Positions 11,744 through 24,774 of a stretch of DNA of 64,000 nucleotides are shown here, in pieces. The translations under genes were made by a program, and so were the position numbers. The notes under the pieces are model-generated. The model was not told where the DNA came from and did not search any database. It saw only the letters and a program-made list of their open reading frames with translations. Each line of letters starts with the position of its first letter. The first letter of the stretch is position 1. Origin of the DNA: Dermatophagoides farinae (Eukaryota; Arthropoda; Arachnida; Sarcoptiformes; Pyroglyphidae); the NCBI RefSeq assembly GCF_024713945.1, contig NC_134677.1, positions 5,955,001 to 6,019,000 on the forward strand, written 5' to 3'.

Positions 11744-14700
11744 ATTTTGAAAAAAACCGAATAGTTAGCAACAAACAAACATTCATATTCGGATAATAAG
11801 AACATTTTTATATAATTTTCAAAACAATATAATTTAATTAAAAAACTAAATTATTTGGGAAAATCAATTGTTTTTTTTCAGACTCGAATAATAACAAAAA
11901 TGACAATTGAAAATGTTTATCTTCTCAACAACATATTTATATTGCGCATGTATCAAATACATGGTTTTTGGAATTAACAGTGATTCCTCAATTTATGATA
12001 ACTTTAGTTTACCAATAACCGCATACCACTGTATCAAACAATGAGAAAAAAATCTAATCCAAAAAGGGATTCCCGGGATTCTTTTATCGAAAATATCATC
12101 AATATAACTGGTATACTTTTGCTCTATTCAATAATGACCATTCGGCTAGCTTTTTAACCTTTTATTTATTGAAAAAAAAAATTTCAAACCCAAAAATAGG
12201 GTCCTAGCAAAAAAAAATATTTTTTTTTTTCATGTATATATTCAACATGCATGTGTCGACACCGTTGGACTTGTTATTTTACAAGCTCACTCACACTAAC
12301 ATAAACATTTACTTCTACTCTCGTTGTTGTTTCTCTCAATTTTTATTATACGCGCGTATATACGTATATTTTGATGACTGCGCCCGCTTGTATATGTGCT
12401 ATATATTATCTTATGATGATGCTGATGATAGAGGGACTCCTTCTCCATTTTATATATCTGGGTTCTATGAATATAATTTGTGTGTATGTGAGTGGTTTAT
12501 CCATATATCATTGAGATCAATGTTGTTGTTGTTGTTGTTTTTTTTTAGGATCCAATCATTTGTTGGAACTGTATATTGGATTCTAAAACTATTCTAAACT
12601 GAATCATTTATTCATCATCATTGCTGATTTTATGTTGATAGTAATGTATTGAATACTAAACTCTCATTTGTGTGAGTGAAACAGAAAGAGTGGGAGAGAA
12701 CGAAAGATCAAGAACAGAATACGAAATCCATCTGAGAAAAAAAAATTCATCCCCTCTTTCATCTCCTCCGCCTTTTTCAATCAACTCATCATCATCATCA
12801 TCAATTGATATTCATGAGTGAATGTTTGTTTCTTAACTAAAATATAATTTTTTTTCTCTTGAATGATATATATCCTTTTTAAAGGTGAAAATATTATTAT
12901 TATATGTATGAGTGTTGAATTTGTGTTTGTGCATATAGTGAGGAATCAAATTCCAATAGCAAATATAGTTTATTTTGTTTTCAATACATTGAAATGCCCC
13001 CCTACAATGAATTTTGAATCAATGTGCGTGAGCGTCTTCTATGATGATGAATTGATTAATATCCATAATTAACAATCTACCTTGTTTTTCTCGTTTTTTT
13101 TTTTGCTCATTTTGTTGCTCCATTCAGATTTTTTTTTCAGTTTGTGTTTGTTTTTGAAACAAATCCATATATATAAGATATATGTACCGTTCTTTATAGT
13201 TTGTGCATTTAAATGTTCAAGGATTCTTCTATATCTCTTGGTACATCAGGAATGATTCATCATACGGTATTTTATTATTTTATCTATAATTATATGATTA
13301 TTAATTTCGGTTTTATTTTTTTTCTCTTTCCTCATGTTCATCGAAAAATTTATTGAATTAATTACCAGAGAACAATTATCATCCAAAATGATGATTAAAA
13401 TTGTGTCTATAACAATGACCGTTATACGCGCTAAAAATGACGAACATTTTATCAATAGAAAAATACTACTACAAAATCTTGAAATCTGATTTTACAAAAA
13501 TCGTATGTCAAAATTTCTTTCATTCAAACAAACAAAAAAAAAATTCTCGATAATCAGTCAATCAACGACAATAATGTCCGGCAATATTTGATTCTAAATT
13601 TAAAATTGAAAATTCAAATCGACTAAATACGATAATAATCAATCTATGATCGATTCTCATTTGTTTTAAAATCTGATCAGGTCATCATCGAACAAATCAA
13701 GACAAACTGATAGAGTTAAACAAAGAAAAAAACGAAACATCATTCTTTATCTTCATAGTCTGTGAACAAAATTTCTCCAACAACAGTGAAAAAGATATAG
13801 TGATCACCAATCATCATAAATATAAGAGAAATTTTTTTTTGCATTTGCCCCCCGTTATAACATGTGACTTATATATGATGATGATGATGATGATGATGAT
13901 GATAGTTTTATTTGCCTAATCATCTTTGTGTATGTATTTTGATTGATAAATGTGCAAGAGATTTCGACAGTTTTTTTACGGTGTTTCTATGTGTACGCAA
14001 TAATAAAACTATAACAACAAAAATGACTACGAATAATTTGAATTTTCAATGATGATTGAATTAAAAAGAAAAAAATCGCGCCATTCATACAACATATAGA
14101 TATTACCTTTCAATACTGTCTAACAGGTTGGTATTAGTTTACAAACACACACACACACACAAATGACAAAAAATTTGTAAAATTCTCAAATAAAAATCAA
14201 AGAATCCGAATTAATTTGTTAGATAAAAAAAGATAATGAAAATAGAAAAAAAAACATTTTGTACACCTTGATATCTTTATTTGATTGAAAATCAAATGAT
14301 GTTAGTATTCACATTTTTACATTCATGCGCTTTATAATGCAGTGCATACTATAAGAATCTAATAGATCCTAGCTTGGACCACTGATGAAACTACTAAATA
14401 CATATTAATGTATGAAAAACACACACACACATTTATATATAACTCAAATTTATCCAAAAAAAAACCACCACCGTTAAGCTCTATATGATTATCTTTGGGC
14501 AACTCGATGAATTCTTTAGTGTATTTTTTTGTTTTGTTTTTATATAGCAAAACTAAAATGTTCATACAAGCAATTTTTATTTTAGCATCCCAACATAGAC
14601 TTATTAACAAATTCATATCAGGAGCCCTAGACGTCATTGTCGTCTTGTGTTTAATATTTGTATGGAGCAATAGGATGATGATGATGATGGTAAAAAGTGA

Positions 14701-15486
14701 GTTTCCATTGAACTTTTTTTCCAATCTTATTTGATTCGATTTTCGAGAAAAGCAGAATAATAAAAAAATAAATATATATATTTTTTCTCTTTTCGTTACA
14801 CATCATTGACAATGACAATATGTTTTCACACAAACACAAACATATAACAACACGGACATATTCGAATACAATTTGTGTGTATTTTTTTCCTTTATTAGTG
14901 CCAAACAAATATCTAATGTCATGTAAATTTTATTTTCATTTCTATTTGATATGACTATATATATATATACAGAATATATTTGGAACGAACGTTCATCATT
15001 CATCAATAACTATCATCGAAATTATACATTAAATGAAAGCAAAAAGAAAGCAAAAAAAAAATCATAATAAAATCATCGATTCATAAATTTCAAATATCCA
15101 TTTCATCTTTGACAAAAAATTTACTGTGATTTTTTCTTACCGGAATATTAACCATCATTTATCATTCACTCGGTACGAGAATAAAAATTCTTTGTTGACA
15201 TTAAGCATTGCAATCATTGTCGTCATCATTCATTTTGTTTTCATTGAGAAATCTCTGAACTCTTTTTCATTCTCGATTCACCTATATATACACAATCCTA
15301 GTCATATTACATTTGATCGATCATTAATGATTGTTACTTGTTGTTGAAGAATTTATCTTCGGGACCTAGAAAAAAAGACATCATTTGTTTTAATCACTAC
15401 AATCTTATATGAAAACCTGAGACATATTCAACATCATCGGTAACAACGATTTTATCAATCATCTAATTGACTAATCAACAACAAAC
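11744..15486. other. large intergenic region upstream of GSK3
   Basis: About 3.7 kb of AT-rich sequence with (ATG)n near 13875-13906, CA tracts near 14141-14161 and 14420, and T-runs. No coding exon is supported on either strand. It separates the minus-strand LRR gene from the plus-strand kinase gene, so it should hold both 5' UTRs and promoters. Confidence 0.5.
13875..13906. repeat. (ATG)n microsatellite
   Basis: About ten uninterrupted trinucleotide units, one of many ATG/CAT repeats in the window. The same trinucleotides encode the His, Asn, Ser or Asp runs seen in several proteins here. Confidence 0.9.
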
Positions 15487-18400
15487 ATGGATGCCAACAT
15501 GAATGAAGATAATCAAGATACGAATACATCGAGAATGATGAAATTTGATCCTGCCGTTTTGGTTGTAAGCCATATAAGAACAATAAGTAAGTTTTTACCA
15601 TTAGTTTTATATCATTTTTTCCATTATTCAGATATTCAAGATGATTTTACTAAAAGAGAAAAAAGAATAGAATATTAATTAATAGTTATAACATTTCTGT
15701 TTTTTTTTCTTTTTTTTTTGATAACGATGATGAATATGATGAACATACAATAATTATTAAATTGATGATGATGGCCTGTCATTCTCATCATCATCATCAT
15801 TATGACCTGATCAATTGTTATTTATGTGTATAGTAGTAATAATGATGGGACGTAAATTTCTCATAATCAATTTCAATAAAAAAGACATCTTCAATGAAAA
15901 TGATAAAGAGAGATTAATTGGTGATGTTAAAATTGTCCTTGGATATCGATCACCAATATACTGGTTATTAATAGTGTTACATCGAATGACGATGATCATC
16001 ATCATCATCATCATAATGACGAAATTGTCATATATGATAAATGATTTACTGTCAAAGATTATATGTGATAATTGTTAAAAAAAAATTATTTACTTGAAAT
16101 ACTGATAATGAAATTTACAACCAAAAATAGAAAGTTTGACACATTCATTTTTCATTCGTGTGCATGTTGTTATTTTTTTTTTGCGGCTCCTAAAAATTAA
16201 TTTATCCACTTGAATTGTTGTTAATTATAATAATAAAATAATAATAATATAATGATGGTGAAACAGCGATGCATCGTTTGTTGTTTTTAATAATCATAGT
16301 TTTTTTCTTTTTAAGATTTATCCATTTTATATGCAAAATTATGAAGAAAAAGTTTTCCTTTCAACAATTTTGACACCTTATCAACTTTTAGCCGGCTACT
16401 ATTTTTTTTCTACCAAAAGCTTTGTAGCATCAATATTTATTCATTTGGTAGCGATTGATTCCATTGAATTTATCCTTGTAAAAGTTTACTTTAATTCTAT
16501 TTGAAATTTTTCTTGTTGTTTTCATTACTTTTTCTTTTCAAGTGGGTAGTGAAATAATTCATGAATTAGTTTGAATATTTAGTTTTGTTTTTTTTTGATG
16601 AAAATTCTATTTTTCTGTTCTATTCTGTTTGATCATCGATTCAAAGTGTATTCTTTGATTTTATATGATTATGATGATGACAATGACAACCTATACAGTT
16701 CACTATCCACTGTCCATTCTAATGGTATACCAGAATTATTTTTTCCATTTCCATTTAGATTCGGTTAGAAATCGATTCTTTCTGTTCATCTTTATTTTGT
16801 TCTTTTTTATCGTTCATTAATTCATAATCGATGAATAAAAATAAGACAAAGAAAAAATTCTACTAATTGAGAATCATTTCTTCCAATATTCCTATTCTTA
16901 TAAATAATAATACTAATAATAGTAATTGTCTTTTCTACTTTTTGTTTATATTTTGTACCTTTTCCATATATATTTTATATTTTATATATATGATCATACA
17001 ATTCCCATTTCAGAGAATAAAGGCAAATTTTTATTTGGTACTTTTTAGCTTCTATCTTCTCTAACAGGCAAACAAACGTAAAGAAGAGAAGAAAAAAATG
17101 AACAGAAGTAGAAATTGGTTGTTAGGCAATCGATGATGATGATGATGATGATGATGATTGTCATGTTGGTGTGGATTGTGTCTATGCTTATGTGTTTGTG
17201 TTTGTGTGTGTTTGTTGCTCTCCGTCAACAAACAAGGAAAACTCCTGGATGAAGAAGCTACAGTACCAGAAAAAAGCCCATATATAAAAGCCTGAATGAA
17301 AAGAAAAAACAACGAAAAACCAGAATTATTGTTTTGCTTTTGTTTGATTTGATTGGTTGGTTGTTTGTTTGTTATTGACACATACATAAATCGAAAGAAA
17401 AAAATTTATTGATATGATCCAAGAATTCAAGTGATTGTTAGAAAATTTTTGTTTCTTTGATTTTTTTTTATTATCCTTTCATTGTTTTTTCTTGAAAAAT
17501 GGCGAATCGCCACGAATCAACGTCATCGTCAAAGCATTTATCATCATTTGATCGCTGTCAATATTCATTTTGGAATAAAATTTGTCAAACATTCACAAAT
17601 AATAAAAAAACATCATCACCACCATCATCATCATCATCGAATTCGAAAAATTTATCATTTGATGATGTTAAAAATAAAAATAAACAAATAATAAACGGAA
17701 ATAAAACAATTTCTGGAACAAAACAACCTTGTTTATCTATTAAACGAATTGGAGCACTAGCATCGTTCAATAATAATAATAATAATAATCATGATGATGA
17801 TGATTTTTCCTGTTGTCCAGTGAAAATTATTATAACTGGTCGGAATATGAATAAATTATTATAAAATTTAATTTGTTTTATTGATTTCTTCTATTGATTA
17901 TCAATAAATTTCATTGTTCTTTTCTTTATTTTTTATCAACAGCCAGAAATGGTGTCGAAATCAAAACCGTACAGGCATCAGTAGGAAAGAAAAATCAATA
18001 CTATACGAAAGATATTTCCTATACAAATGAAAAAATGATTGGAAATGGTTCATTTGGTGTTGTTTATCAAGCAACATTATTAGAAGAGAATGAAGTGGTT
18101 GCCATCAAACGCGTACTACAGGATCGACGTTTTAAAAATCGTGAATTAAGCATCATGGTCTCATTAGATCATTGCAATATTGTTAAATTAAAATATTTCT
18201 TTTATACACACAAAAATGTAAGTTTTTTTTAATTATGTGACTATTAAGCAAGATTATAATCATATTGTTCATCATAATAACTATATATATATAGCAACAG
18301 AAAGAAGACATATATTTGAATTTGGTATTAGAATTTATACCAGATACAGTTTCCAAAGTGGCCAGATATTATATGCGACAAGGAACAAAAATACCAATGA

Positions 18401-19862
18401 ATATGATCAAGCTTTATATGTATCAATTGTTTCGTGCATTGGCATATATACATTCATTGGGCATCTGTCATCGAGATATTAAACCACAAAATCTTCTGGT
18501 CAATCCAATGAATGGCGTTCTTAAGCTCTGTGATTTTGGGAGGTTAGCAATCTGATAATCTGTAAATTTTTATTTGTTAATCTGTTTTTATCTGTTGATT
18601 TCATCGAATTTGTAACTCTCACTTATGGCATACAGTGCAAAGCATTTAGTTCGAGGCGAAATGAATGTATCGTACATTTGTTCTCGATATTATCGAGCAC
18701 CAGAATTGATTTTTGGTGCCACTGATTATACAACAAAAATAGGTAAATTATATTCAGCCGAAATTTACAATGAAATTCTATACTCTCAATTTTTCCATTC
18801 ATCAGATATTTGGTCAGCTGGGTGTGTTTTCGCTGAACTATTACTTGGATATCCGATATTCTCAGGTGAATCGGGTGTCGATCAATTAGTTGAAATCATT
18901 AAAATACTCGGCACACCATCAAAAGATCAAATCAGGCGTATGAATAGAAATTATACAGAGTTTAAATTTCCGAAAATTACACCGAATCCTTGGGATCGGG
19001 TAAGTTCTTTTTTTTTAACATTGTTTTGCTTACCATTATAATCAAAAATGTCTTAGGTGTTTGGAGCTCGAACTCCTCCCGAAGTTATTGATCTTATCTC
19101 TAAGCTGCTTGATTATACGCCATTTTTACGTCTTGATCCATTGAAATGTTGTACGCATCGGTTCTTTGATGAATTAAGAATTCCCAATTACCGGTTACCA
19201 CAAGATCGAGAACCTCCACCATTGTTCAATTTCACTGAACAAGGTAACTTTACGATTCAAATTATTCTGTTTTAATTTGTTTTTTTTCCGGATTATCAGA
19301 GCTTAAAATAGCACCAGAATTGAATTCTATTCTCATACCACAACATCTACATTCACAATTTTCTGAATATATAATTGATAATACCAACAATCGTGACCTG
19401 ATCGATTCTACTACGAATGATCCAACTCCTTCAACATCTTCATCAGCTGTGGCTACTGTCGGTTGTGGAAGCGAAGCCGTAAGCAATGCATCTCAATCAT
19501 CCGAATTGAAAGCATCAACTTCATCGGTAGGCAGCAGCAACGGAGGTACAGGCGGTGGTGTTGTTGGCAATGTTCCTCAGCAATCTCACATGGCCGCATC
19601 ACCATCAAGTTCAGTTAGCTCAAATCCACGATTCTCATTATCATCGCCGAAGCAGCAGCAGCAAACATCATCCGAAGCTAGCCTGAAAACTGCTTTGAAT
19701 GATCCAAATGAATCGACGGTATCTTCATCAACCAATAATGTTCAATCGGTTTCTGGTGACAATAATGCTGGAAAATTGACCGACATTTCTAATGATCCAG
19801 TGACGACAACGACTGCAGCAACAGCTACGGCTCCAGCTGCCACAGTCAAAATTGAACAATGA
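15487..19862 (+). CDS. sgg: glycogen synthase kinase 3 (shaggy type)
   Basis: Ser/Thr kinase of the CMGC group acting in Wnt/beta-catenin, insulin and polarity signalling. Seven exons: 15487-15586, 17943-18217, 18295-18542 (or from 18301), 18636-18742, 18806-18999, 19057-19243, 19300-19862; 557 residues. Motifs in order: glycine loop [12 protein letters not shown], catalytic Lys in [10 protein letters not shown], priming-pocket [27 protein letters not shown], activation-loop Tyr in [38 protein letters not shown], and the C-lobe FFDELRIPN and [13 protein letters not shown]. After the kinase there is a Ser/Thr/Ala-rich tail of about 170 residues, longer than vertebrate GSK3-beta (420 total). 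The first exon ends at a strong GTAAGT donor in the right phase but has no RPRTTSFAE-type inhibitory segment. A second candidate first exon lies at 17499-17838. Confidence 0.93.
15587..17498. other. long first intron of GSK3
   Basis: AT-rich sequence with CAT/ATG repeats (near 15785 and 15990) and T-runs. Apart from the candidate alternative exon just beyond it, I see no coding sequence. Confidence 0.5.
17499..17838 (+). CDS. sgg: candidate alternative first coding exon of GSK3
   Basis: An open frame from ATG ([17 protein letters not shown]) running 340 nt to a possible donor at 17839. It leaves one base, the same phase as the exon at 15487-15586, so either could join the exon at 17943. It encodes about 113 residues rich in Ser, Asn and Asp with an Asn run. 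The donor (TG followed by GTCGGA) is weak, which lowers confidence. The KHLSSF segment loosely resembles the RPRTTSF inhibitory segment of GSK3, but the arginines at -3 and -5 needed for an AKT-type site are absent. Confidence 0.4.
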
Positions 19863-21803
19863 TTATCGAGTATAAGAATCTGATGTGCAAAAGTTTTTTT
19901 GCATAGTTACACCATTACTATCCTCATTATCATCCAAATTATCACAGCCTTCCATCATGACGAAAACACTCATTCATTGTGTTCGATCTATCAATAAAAA
20001 AAATGAATTATAGTTTTCATAGCTTTCAACAAATTCATGTAGACAAACACACATAAACGCCATTGTTCACTTCCTTACGCGAATCATCAAAAATCATCAT
20101 ATGCATGAAATTGCCAGGGCAACATTTATTTTCCACTTCCGGAAACCGATTCAAAATCTCATTTTTTTTCATGTGATACATAGGATTCGTTGTCATTACA
20201 TTACTATTATTTTAACTTTTTCAAAAACAATAAATCACGAAATGTCTACATCGATCGAATATCAATATCATCAATCATCGTTATCATCAATGATCTATTA
20301 TTGTTTTTGTTTAAATTCATTGTTTTCAACCTCCTCATCGACATTATTGATCTATTTTTCATTCAATCTTCATTTCTTGCCATATATATCTGATCCATAG
20401 GATCATTCAGTGGATAAATGTTAAAATCATCATTAGAAATTCAAAATGAATGTGAATGCAAGAAAATGAAATGGAAAAAAATTGAATAGCCATTCTGCTG
20501 AATTTTGTGTTCTGTTGTTTTCACTTCTTTTTTTTTGTCTCCATTATATCTCAGACCACAGACACCTCTTTTCACTTTTAACCGTCAGTCGTTTTTTTCA
20601 ATTTTTATTTAATTTGTGATTTTTTATCATTTCATCGTCAAAACACACACATATAAAAACAAACACACCAACACTTAATTCATATATATTGTATTTGTTT
20701 AACGATTTAATTGAAATTCATTGCGCATTACAAACAAAAAACAATTTGGCACAAAATGAATGAATATTCGATATACGTGTTTTTTTTTGTTTCTTTGTAG
20801 AAATATTATTCTTTCATCATTATCATTGTTGATTGATCATAATCGGCCATTTTCATTATCCCTGATTTGTTATCATCTTCATTTTAACACACACACACTC
20901 ACGCACATTCATTCATTCATTTTGAATTTCATATAAACGCAAAATCGACAGAATACCATTTTGATTGAAATTAACTGTTTTTTTTCAAAAACATTTTAAT
21001 ATTATTGATTATTAATTATTATTGATATTATTATAAATAGGTGAAAATATTAATAACACACCTTCCTTTCCTTTTCATTCACAAACACACACCCATACAC
21101 ACACAAACACATCCGCCTTTTGAAGAATTGATTGTTGAACCTTTCGCCAATTGATAATACCACAAAAAGAAATTAACTGATGATATTATATATATATTAT
21201 ATAAGTGAAAAATTTTATATCCAATTTGTGTGTCTGTGTGTGTGTGTTTGTTTATGTGTTTGTAGCTCTTTTTTCTTTTATTCATTTTATTTTTATTATT
21301 ATTATTTTGTTTGTTCATCCATTTTATTTTATCATTATGATTTCTTTATTTTTCATTTATATGCTTTTATTGTAACATAATTTCGCTCTATATAAATATT
21401 TATATATTATAAATAATATTTCTTCGGGAAAAAAAATGTCAGCAAAACACACCAACACAATAAACAAAGAAAAAAAAAGAACCAATCAATAGACAATGAA
21501 GGATATGCTTACACAAACACACAAAAATCCACGATATAATTAAACAGAAATTATTGATAAACACATTGATTATTATTAAATAATTATTACCAATTGTTCT
21601 TTCTTCACCATTCTCTTTCTCTCTCTCTATTTCTTTCTTTGTTATTTCATTCGATAAGAAAATTATCAAAAGAAAAAAAAATGACATAAATAATAAATTA
21701 AATTAATTTATTTAAAAAAAATTGCTTAAATTTTTTTTGAAAAAATAGTAAAATTTGAATTTTGCCCATTGTCATTTGCGTTTGATTTGACCATTGAAAA
21801 GTT
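19863..21803. other. GSK3 3' UTR and intergenic region
   Basis: About 1.9 kb with TG/CA microsatellites near 21070-21110 and 21228-21262 and a CT-rich tract near 21610-21630. No coding exon is supported. Confidence 0.5.
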
Positions 21804-22199
21804 TCATTCATTGATGGTCGATGCATAATTTTTGGCTATTGTAAATGATACAATATCAATATTAATATTATCATTTAATCGATCTTTGAGTATATCAACA
21901 TCACAATCCAAATCTTGTAGACGTGTGTTGCGAAAATTTTTAGAAATCGAAAACATCATTTGTTTTTTCATCGAATTATTTGTTTTCAAAGATTGTTCGA
22001 AACTTTTTTCAGATTTCGTTAACTTATTTTCCAAAGCGCAAATCATACCATCGAAAATTTTCTTCAAATTACGTTTTTCGCCAATAGTTAGCTTTTTTTT
22101 CGCAATCAGTTGCTCGAAATTCTTGATAGATTGTTCATATTCATCACGAGATTGTTCGGATTCTCCAATATTGATTTTCGGTTTGAAGGATTTTACCAT
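21804..22199 (-). CDS. small predicted coiled-coil protein, unrecognised
   Basis: Intronless frame of 131 residues, starting MVKSFKPKINIGESEQSRDE. It is Lys/Glu/Asn-rich with long predicted helices and heptad-like spacing (NFEQLIAKKKLTIGEKRNL, ALENKLTKSEKSFEQSL), and a C-terminal segment LDCDVDILKDRLNDNINIDI. There is no signal peptide or membrane segment. Composition is less repetitive than the spurious frames around it, and it sits on the same strand about 320 bp downstream of EMC5, compatible with a real compact gene. I do not recognise the family; small kinetochore, spindle or SNARE-like coiled-coil proteins are possible but nothing here decides it. Confidence 0.55.
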   Translation of the reverse strand: MVKSFKPKINIGESEQSRDEYEQSIKNFEQLIAKKKLTIGEKRNLKKIFDGMICALENKLTKSEKSFEQSLKTNNSMKKQMMFSISKNFRNTRLQDLDCDVDILKDRLNDNINIDIVSFTIAKNYASTINE

Positions 22200-22522
22200 G
22201 ATTTGTAGATTTATTTATTTTTTCGTTCGAAACAATTTTTAAATGTTTATTCAAAATATGTTCACTCGTACTTCAAAAGCGGGTAAAAAATTGAGCTTCG
22301 AACCTTTTCATGCTACCTTCATATATGACGAACCACAGCCAAAAATGTGATTCATCATCTTTTAAATTTTTATTTGAATAATACTTGAATTTTAAAAAAT
22401 AAATTTCAAATTATATGAAATTTATTGCATAAAGTTTATTTTATACATTGAATAGATTATAAATTGAATGAATGATATGATCGTACTAATAGTTATTAAT
22501 TGAAATGAAAGGTATAGGACAT
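22200..22522. other. gap between EMC5 and the coiled-coil gene
   Basis: 323 bp of AT-rich sequence that should contain the EMC5 3' UTR and the promoter of the small coiled-coil gene. A GGTTCGAA-like box near 22297-22304 on the minus strand does not form a tRNA arm. Confidence 0.5.
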
Positions 22523-22846
22523 TCATGACTGTTTGGATGTTAAAATTCGACCACGATGATTGAATGTAACCAAAGAAGGAGGTGTGGAAAACACGTGGCC
22601 ATAGCTTTTAGTCACGAAATCATCATTAGCAAAAATGACTTTGAAATTACAATAAATTGATACGACAGAATATAATGTTACCAAAAGACTAACGAATGCT
22701 TGAATCATAATATCCATGGGCAATGAACCTGAGAATTTTTGTTCCGAAACACGTAAATAGCTTCGATATTGAGCTGCAGAGAATGCAGCATGAAATAGTG
22801 AACATAGACCACATATTAGCATCAATTTGAAGAACATTTTGACCAA
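22523..22846 (-). CDS. EMC5: ER membrane protein complex subunit 5 (MMGT1)
   Basis: Small two-helix membrane protein of the ER membrane complex, which inserts tail-anchored and multi-pass proteins into the ER bilayer. Single exon, 107 residues. The first helix region LCSLFHAAFSAAQYRSYLRV matches the family core (HAAFSAAQHRSYMRL in human MMGT1), the second helix follows SLPMDIMIQAFVSLLVTLYS, and the C-terminal block LVTFNHRGRIL matches the conserved FNHRGR. The protein ends soon after that block, about 24 residues shorter than human (131). It is head-to-head with RABGGTB, 268 bp apart. Confidence 0.95.
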   Translation of the reverse strand: MVKMFFKLMLICGLCSLFHAAFSAAQYRSYLRVSEQKFSGSLPMDIMIQAFVSLLVTLYSVVSIYCNFKVIFANDDFVTKSYGHVFSTPPSLVTFNHRGRILTSKQS

Positions 22847-23114
22847 TGTTGGATAGAAATGATGAATTGATTGTAACGAAGAAAAATTATAAATCCAGCC
22901 AATATGATCAAGTAGACAATATGATCAAAAAAACACTTATAAACTAGTTACCACTGTGACACATTAGATGGCATTCTAATAGATTTTATGGGACTCATTG
23001 ATTATATATTTCTCAGATGTAGTTGATGTTTAATTTTAATAATAATATTTTTTCATTTTCATTGGAAAAAATTTCTTTCATAATCATTCTTAATTGAAAA
23101 TCATCCAATTAAAA
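22847..23114. promoter_or_regulatory. putative bidirectional promoter EMC5/RABGGTB
   Basis: 268 bp between the divergent start codons of EMC5 (minus) and RABGGTB (plus). Both 5' UTRs and promoters must lie here or overlap. No specific element was identified beyond AT-rich tracts. Confidence 0.5.
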
Positions 23115-24275
23115 ATGTTGATCCGTGATGTAGAATTGAAACATGATTCTCCAAAAGAATTTTTCTTCGATAAACATGTTAAATTTTTAAATAACTATGC
23201 TAAAAACAAAGATAATAGTTATGAACAAATCATGGTCGAATATCTAAAAATGAATGGAATCTATTGGACGATAACAGCACTTAAATTGGCCGATAGTTCC
23301 ATTGAAAACGGTATTTGTATTCACTAAATTTTCATTTGTTTTTTATCATAGCTATATATTAATACAGATGTCCGCCAAGAAATAATTGAACTGATACGTT
23401 CTTGTAAACATCCGAATGGAGGAATATCGGCAGCACCAAAACATGATCCTCATATTTTATACACTTTAAGTGCGATACAGATTTTAGTTTCTTTGGATGT
23501 TAATCTGGAATCATCAAATCCAGAAGAAAGCGTCATCGATGTGAATAAAACTGTTGAATTTGTTATGTCATTACAAAACGAAGATGGAAGTTTTAATGGT
23601 GACCATTGGGGTGAGGTTGATGTTCGATTTACATTCTGTTCGATTGCTTCCTTAGCTCTTCTCAAACGATTAGATGCTATCAATCTGGATCTAGCTATAG
23701 ATTTCGTCATGAAATGTTATAATCAAATTGATGGTGCTTTCGGCTGTCGCCCCAACAGCGAATCTCATTCTGGTCTTACTTATTGTTGTCTTGGCTCTTT
23801 ATCGATCGCTGGTCAATTACATCGAATTGATGCCGATAAATTAGGATGGTGGCTGGCTGAACGTCAACTACCTTCAGGTGGTTTAAATGGTCGTCCAGAA
23901 AAATTACCTGATCTATGTTATTCATGGTGGGTACTTTCATCCTTGGCAATCATTGGACGTCTTCATTGGATAAACAAACAAAAATTACTTTGTTTTATAA
24001 TGGCTTGTCAAGACACTGAGACCGGTGGCTTCTCCGATCGTCCAGGTAATATGGTCGATCCATTCCATACTCTTTTCGGTATTACCGGACTATCATTATT
24101 GGCGCATGAATATTTTGACAATTCAATTAGCGACCATGAACAAAATGACCAAGATGACTGTATCGACATTGAAAAATTAAGCAAAAAAATTCATAAAGTC
24201 AATCCAGTTTTTTGTATGCTAGATCAAACGATAAATAAGATGAGTATCCGGACTCAACGGCTTTCAATCATCTGA
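23115..24275 (+). CDS. RABGGTB: Rab geranylgeranyltransferase subunit beta
   Basis: Catalytic beta subunit of the enzyme that attaches geranylgeranyl groups to C-terminal cysteines of Rab GTPases presented by the Rab escort protein. Two exons, 23115-23310 and 23368-24275, 367 residues (human 331). The alpha-alpha barrel repeats are clear: [58 protein letters not shown] and [18 protein letters not shown]. Zinc ligands are visible as the Asp and Cys of PDLCYSWW and the His of DPFHTLFG. The C-terminal VNPVFCM motif is present. The extra length includes an acidic Asp/Gln insert before the C-terminus. The ATG at 23115 was chosen because it gives the expected N-terminus [16 protein letters not shown]. 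Confidence 0.95.
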
Positions 24276-24774
24276 AATATTCTATTATTGATGATAAAAA
24301 TAAATTGATCATGAAAGAAAAATAAATTTATTTTCTTATTTGTCCAGTTTCTATCATTTTTTTAATTAAAATCTAAAACTTATCGCACTAAAAGAAGGGC
24401 CACTTGTTCGACCAGAAAGATTACTTTGCATTTTGTCTTGTTATAAACTGAATACATTTGGGTTTTTACTGAATACATGTCTGGCGTGTTGTTAAAAATG
24501 CTTACCATGCACTAGATTGTACGCTTCTGATATGAACATTAAATCTTGTATCCGTGGCCGTGTTGTTATTTTTGTCCATTGACACTATTCATGCATTCGT
24601 TCATCATTCTTAACAATCAAATGATGTGATATGACTGATTCACGCACGAGGATTCACCTCGAATCCGTCATATGATTTTATGAATTTCATGTTTTTTTTT
24701 GTTTTTTCTTGACATGCATAACGAATAACCAAAAATATAACATTTAGAAAGAAATCAACATTAACACCAAGACA
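24276..24774. other. RABGGTB 3' end and carrier-gene promoter
   Basis: 499 bp between two plus-strand genes. Apart from the polyadenylation hexamers it holds moderately complex, less AT-rich sequence that probably includes the promoter and 5' UTR of the carnitine/acylcarnitine carrier gene. No open frame is supported. Confidence 0.5.
24321..24326 (+). terminator. AATAAA polyadenylation signal for RABGGTB
   Basis: Canonical hexamer about 45 bp after the stop codon; a second copy lies at 24299-24304. Confidence 0.6.

Noticed and set aside
12048-12085. Short direct repeat GGGATTC and TTCCCGGGA palindrome
   Set aside because: Too short to distinguish from chance; no linked gene start.
14359-15006. 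Overlapping frames on both strands upstream of GSK3
   Set aside because: All are built on CA/TG, ATG/CAT and poly-A/T tracts with no splice or family support.
22285-22310. GGTTCGAA on the minus strand, tRNA B-box-like
   Set aside because: Flanking bases do not pair as a T-arm and no tRNA body is present.
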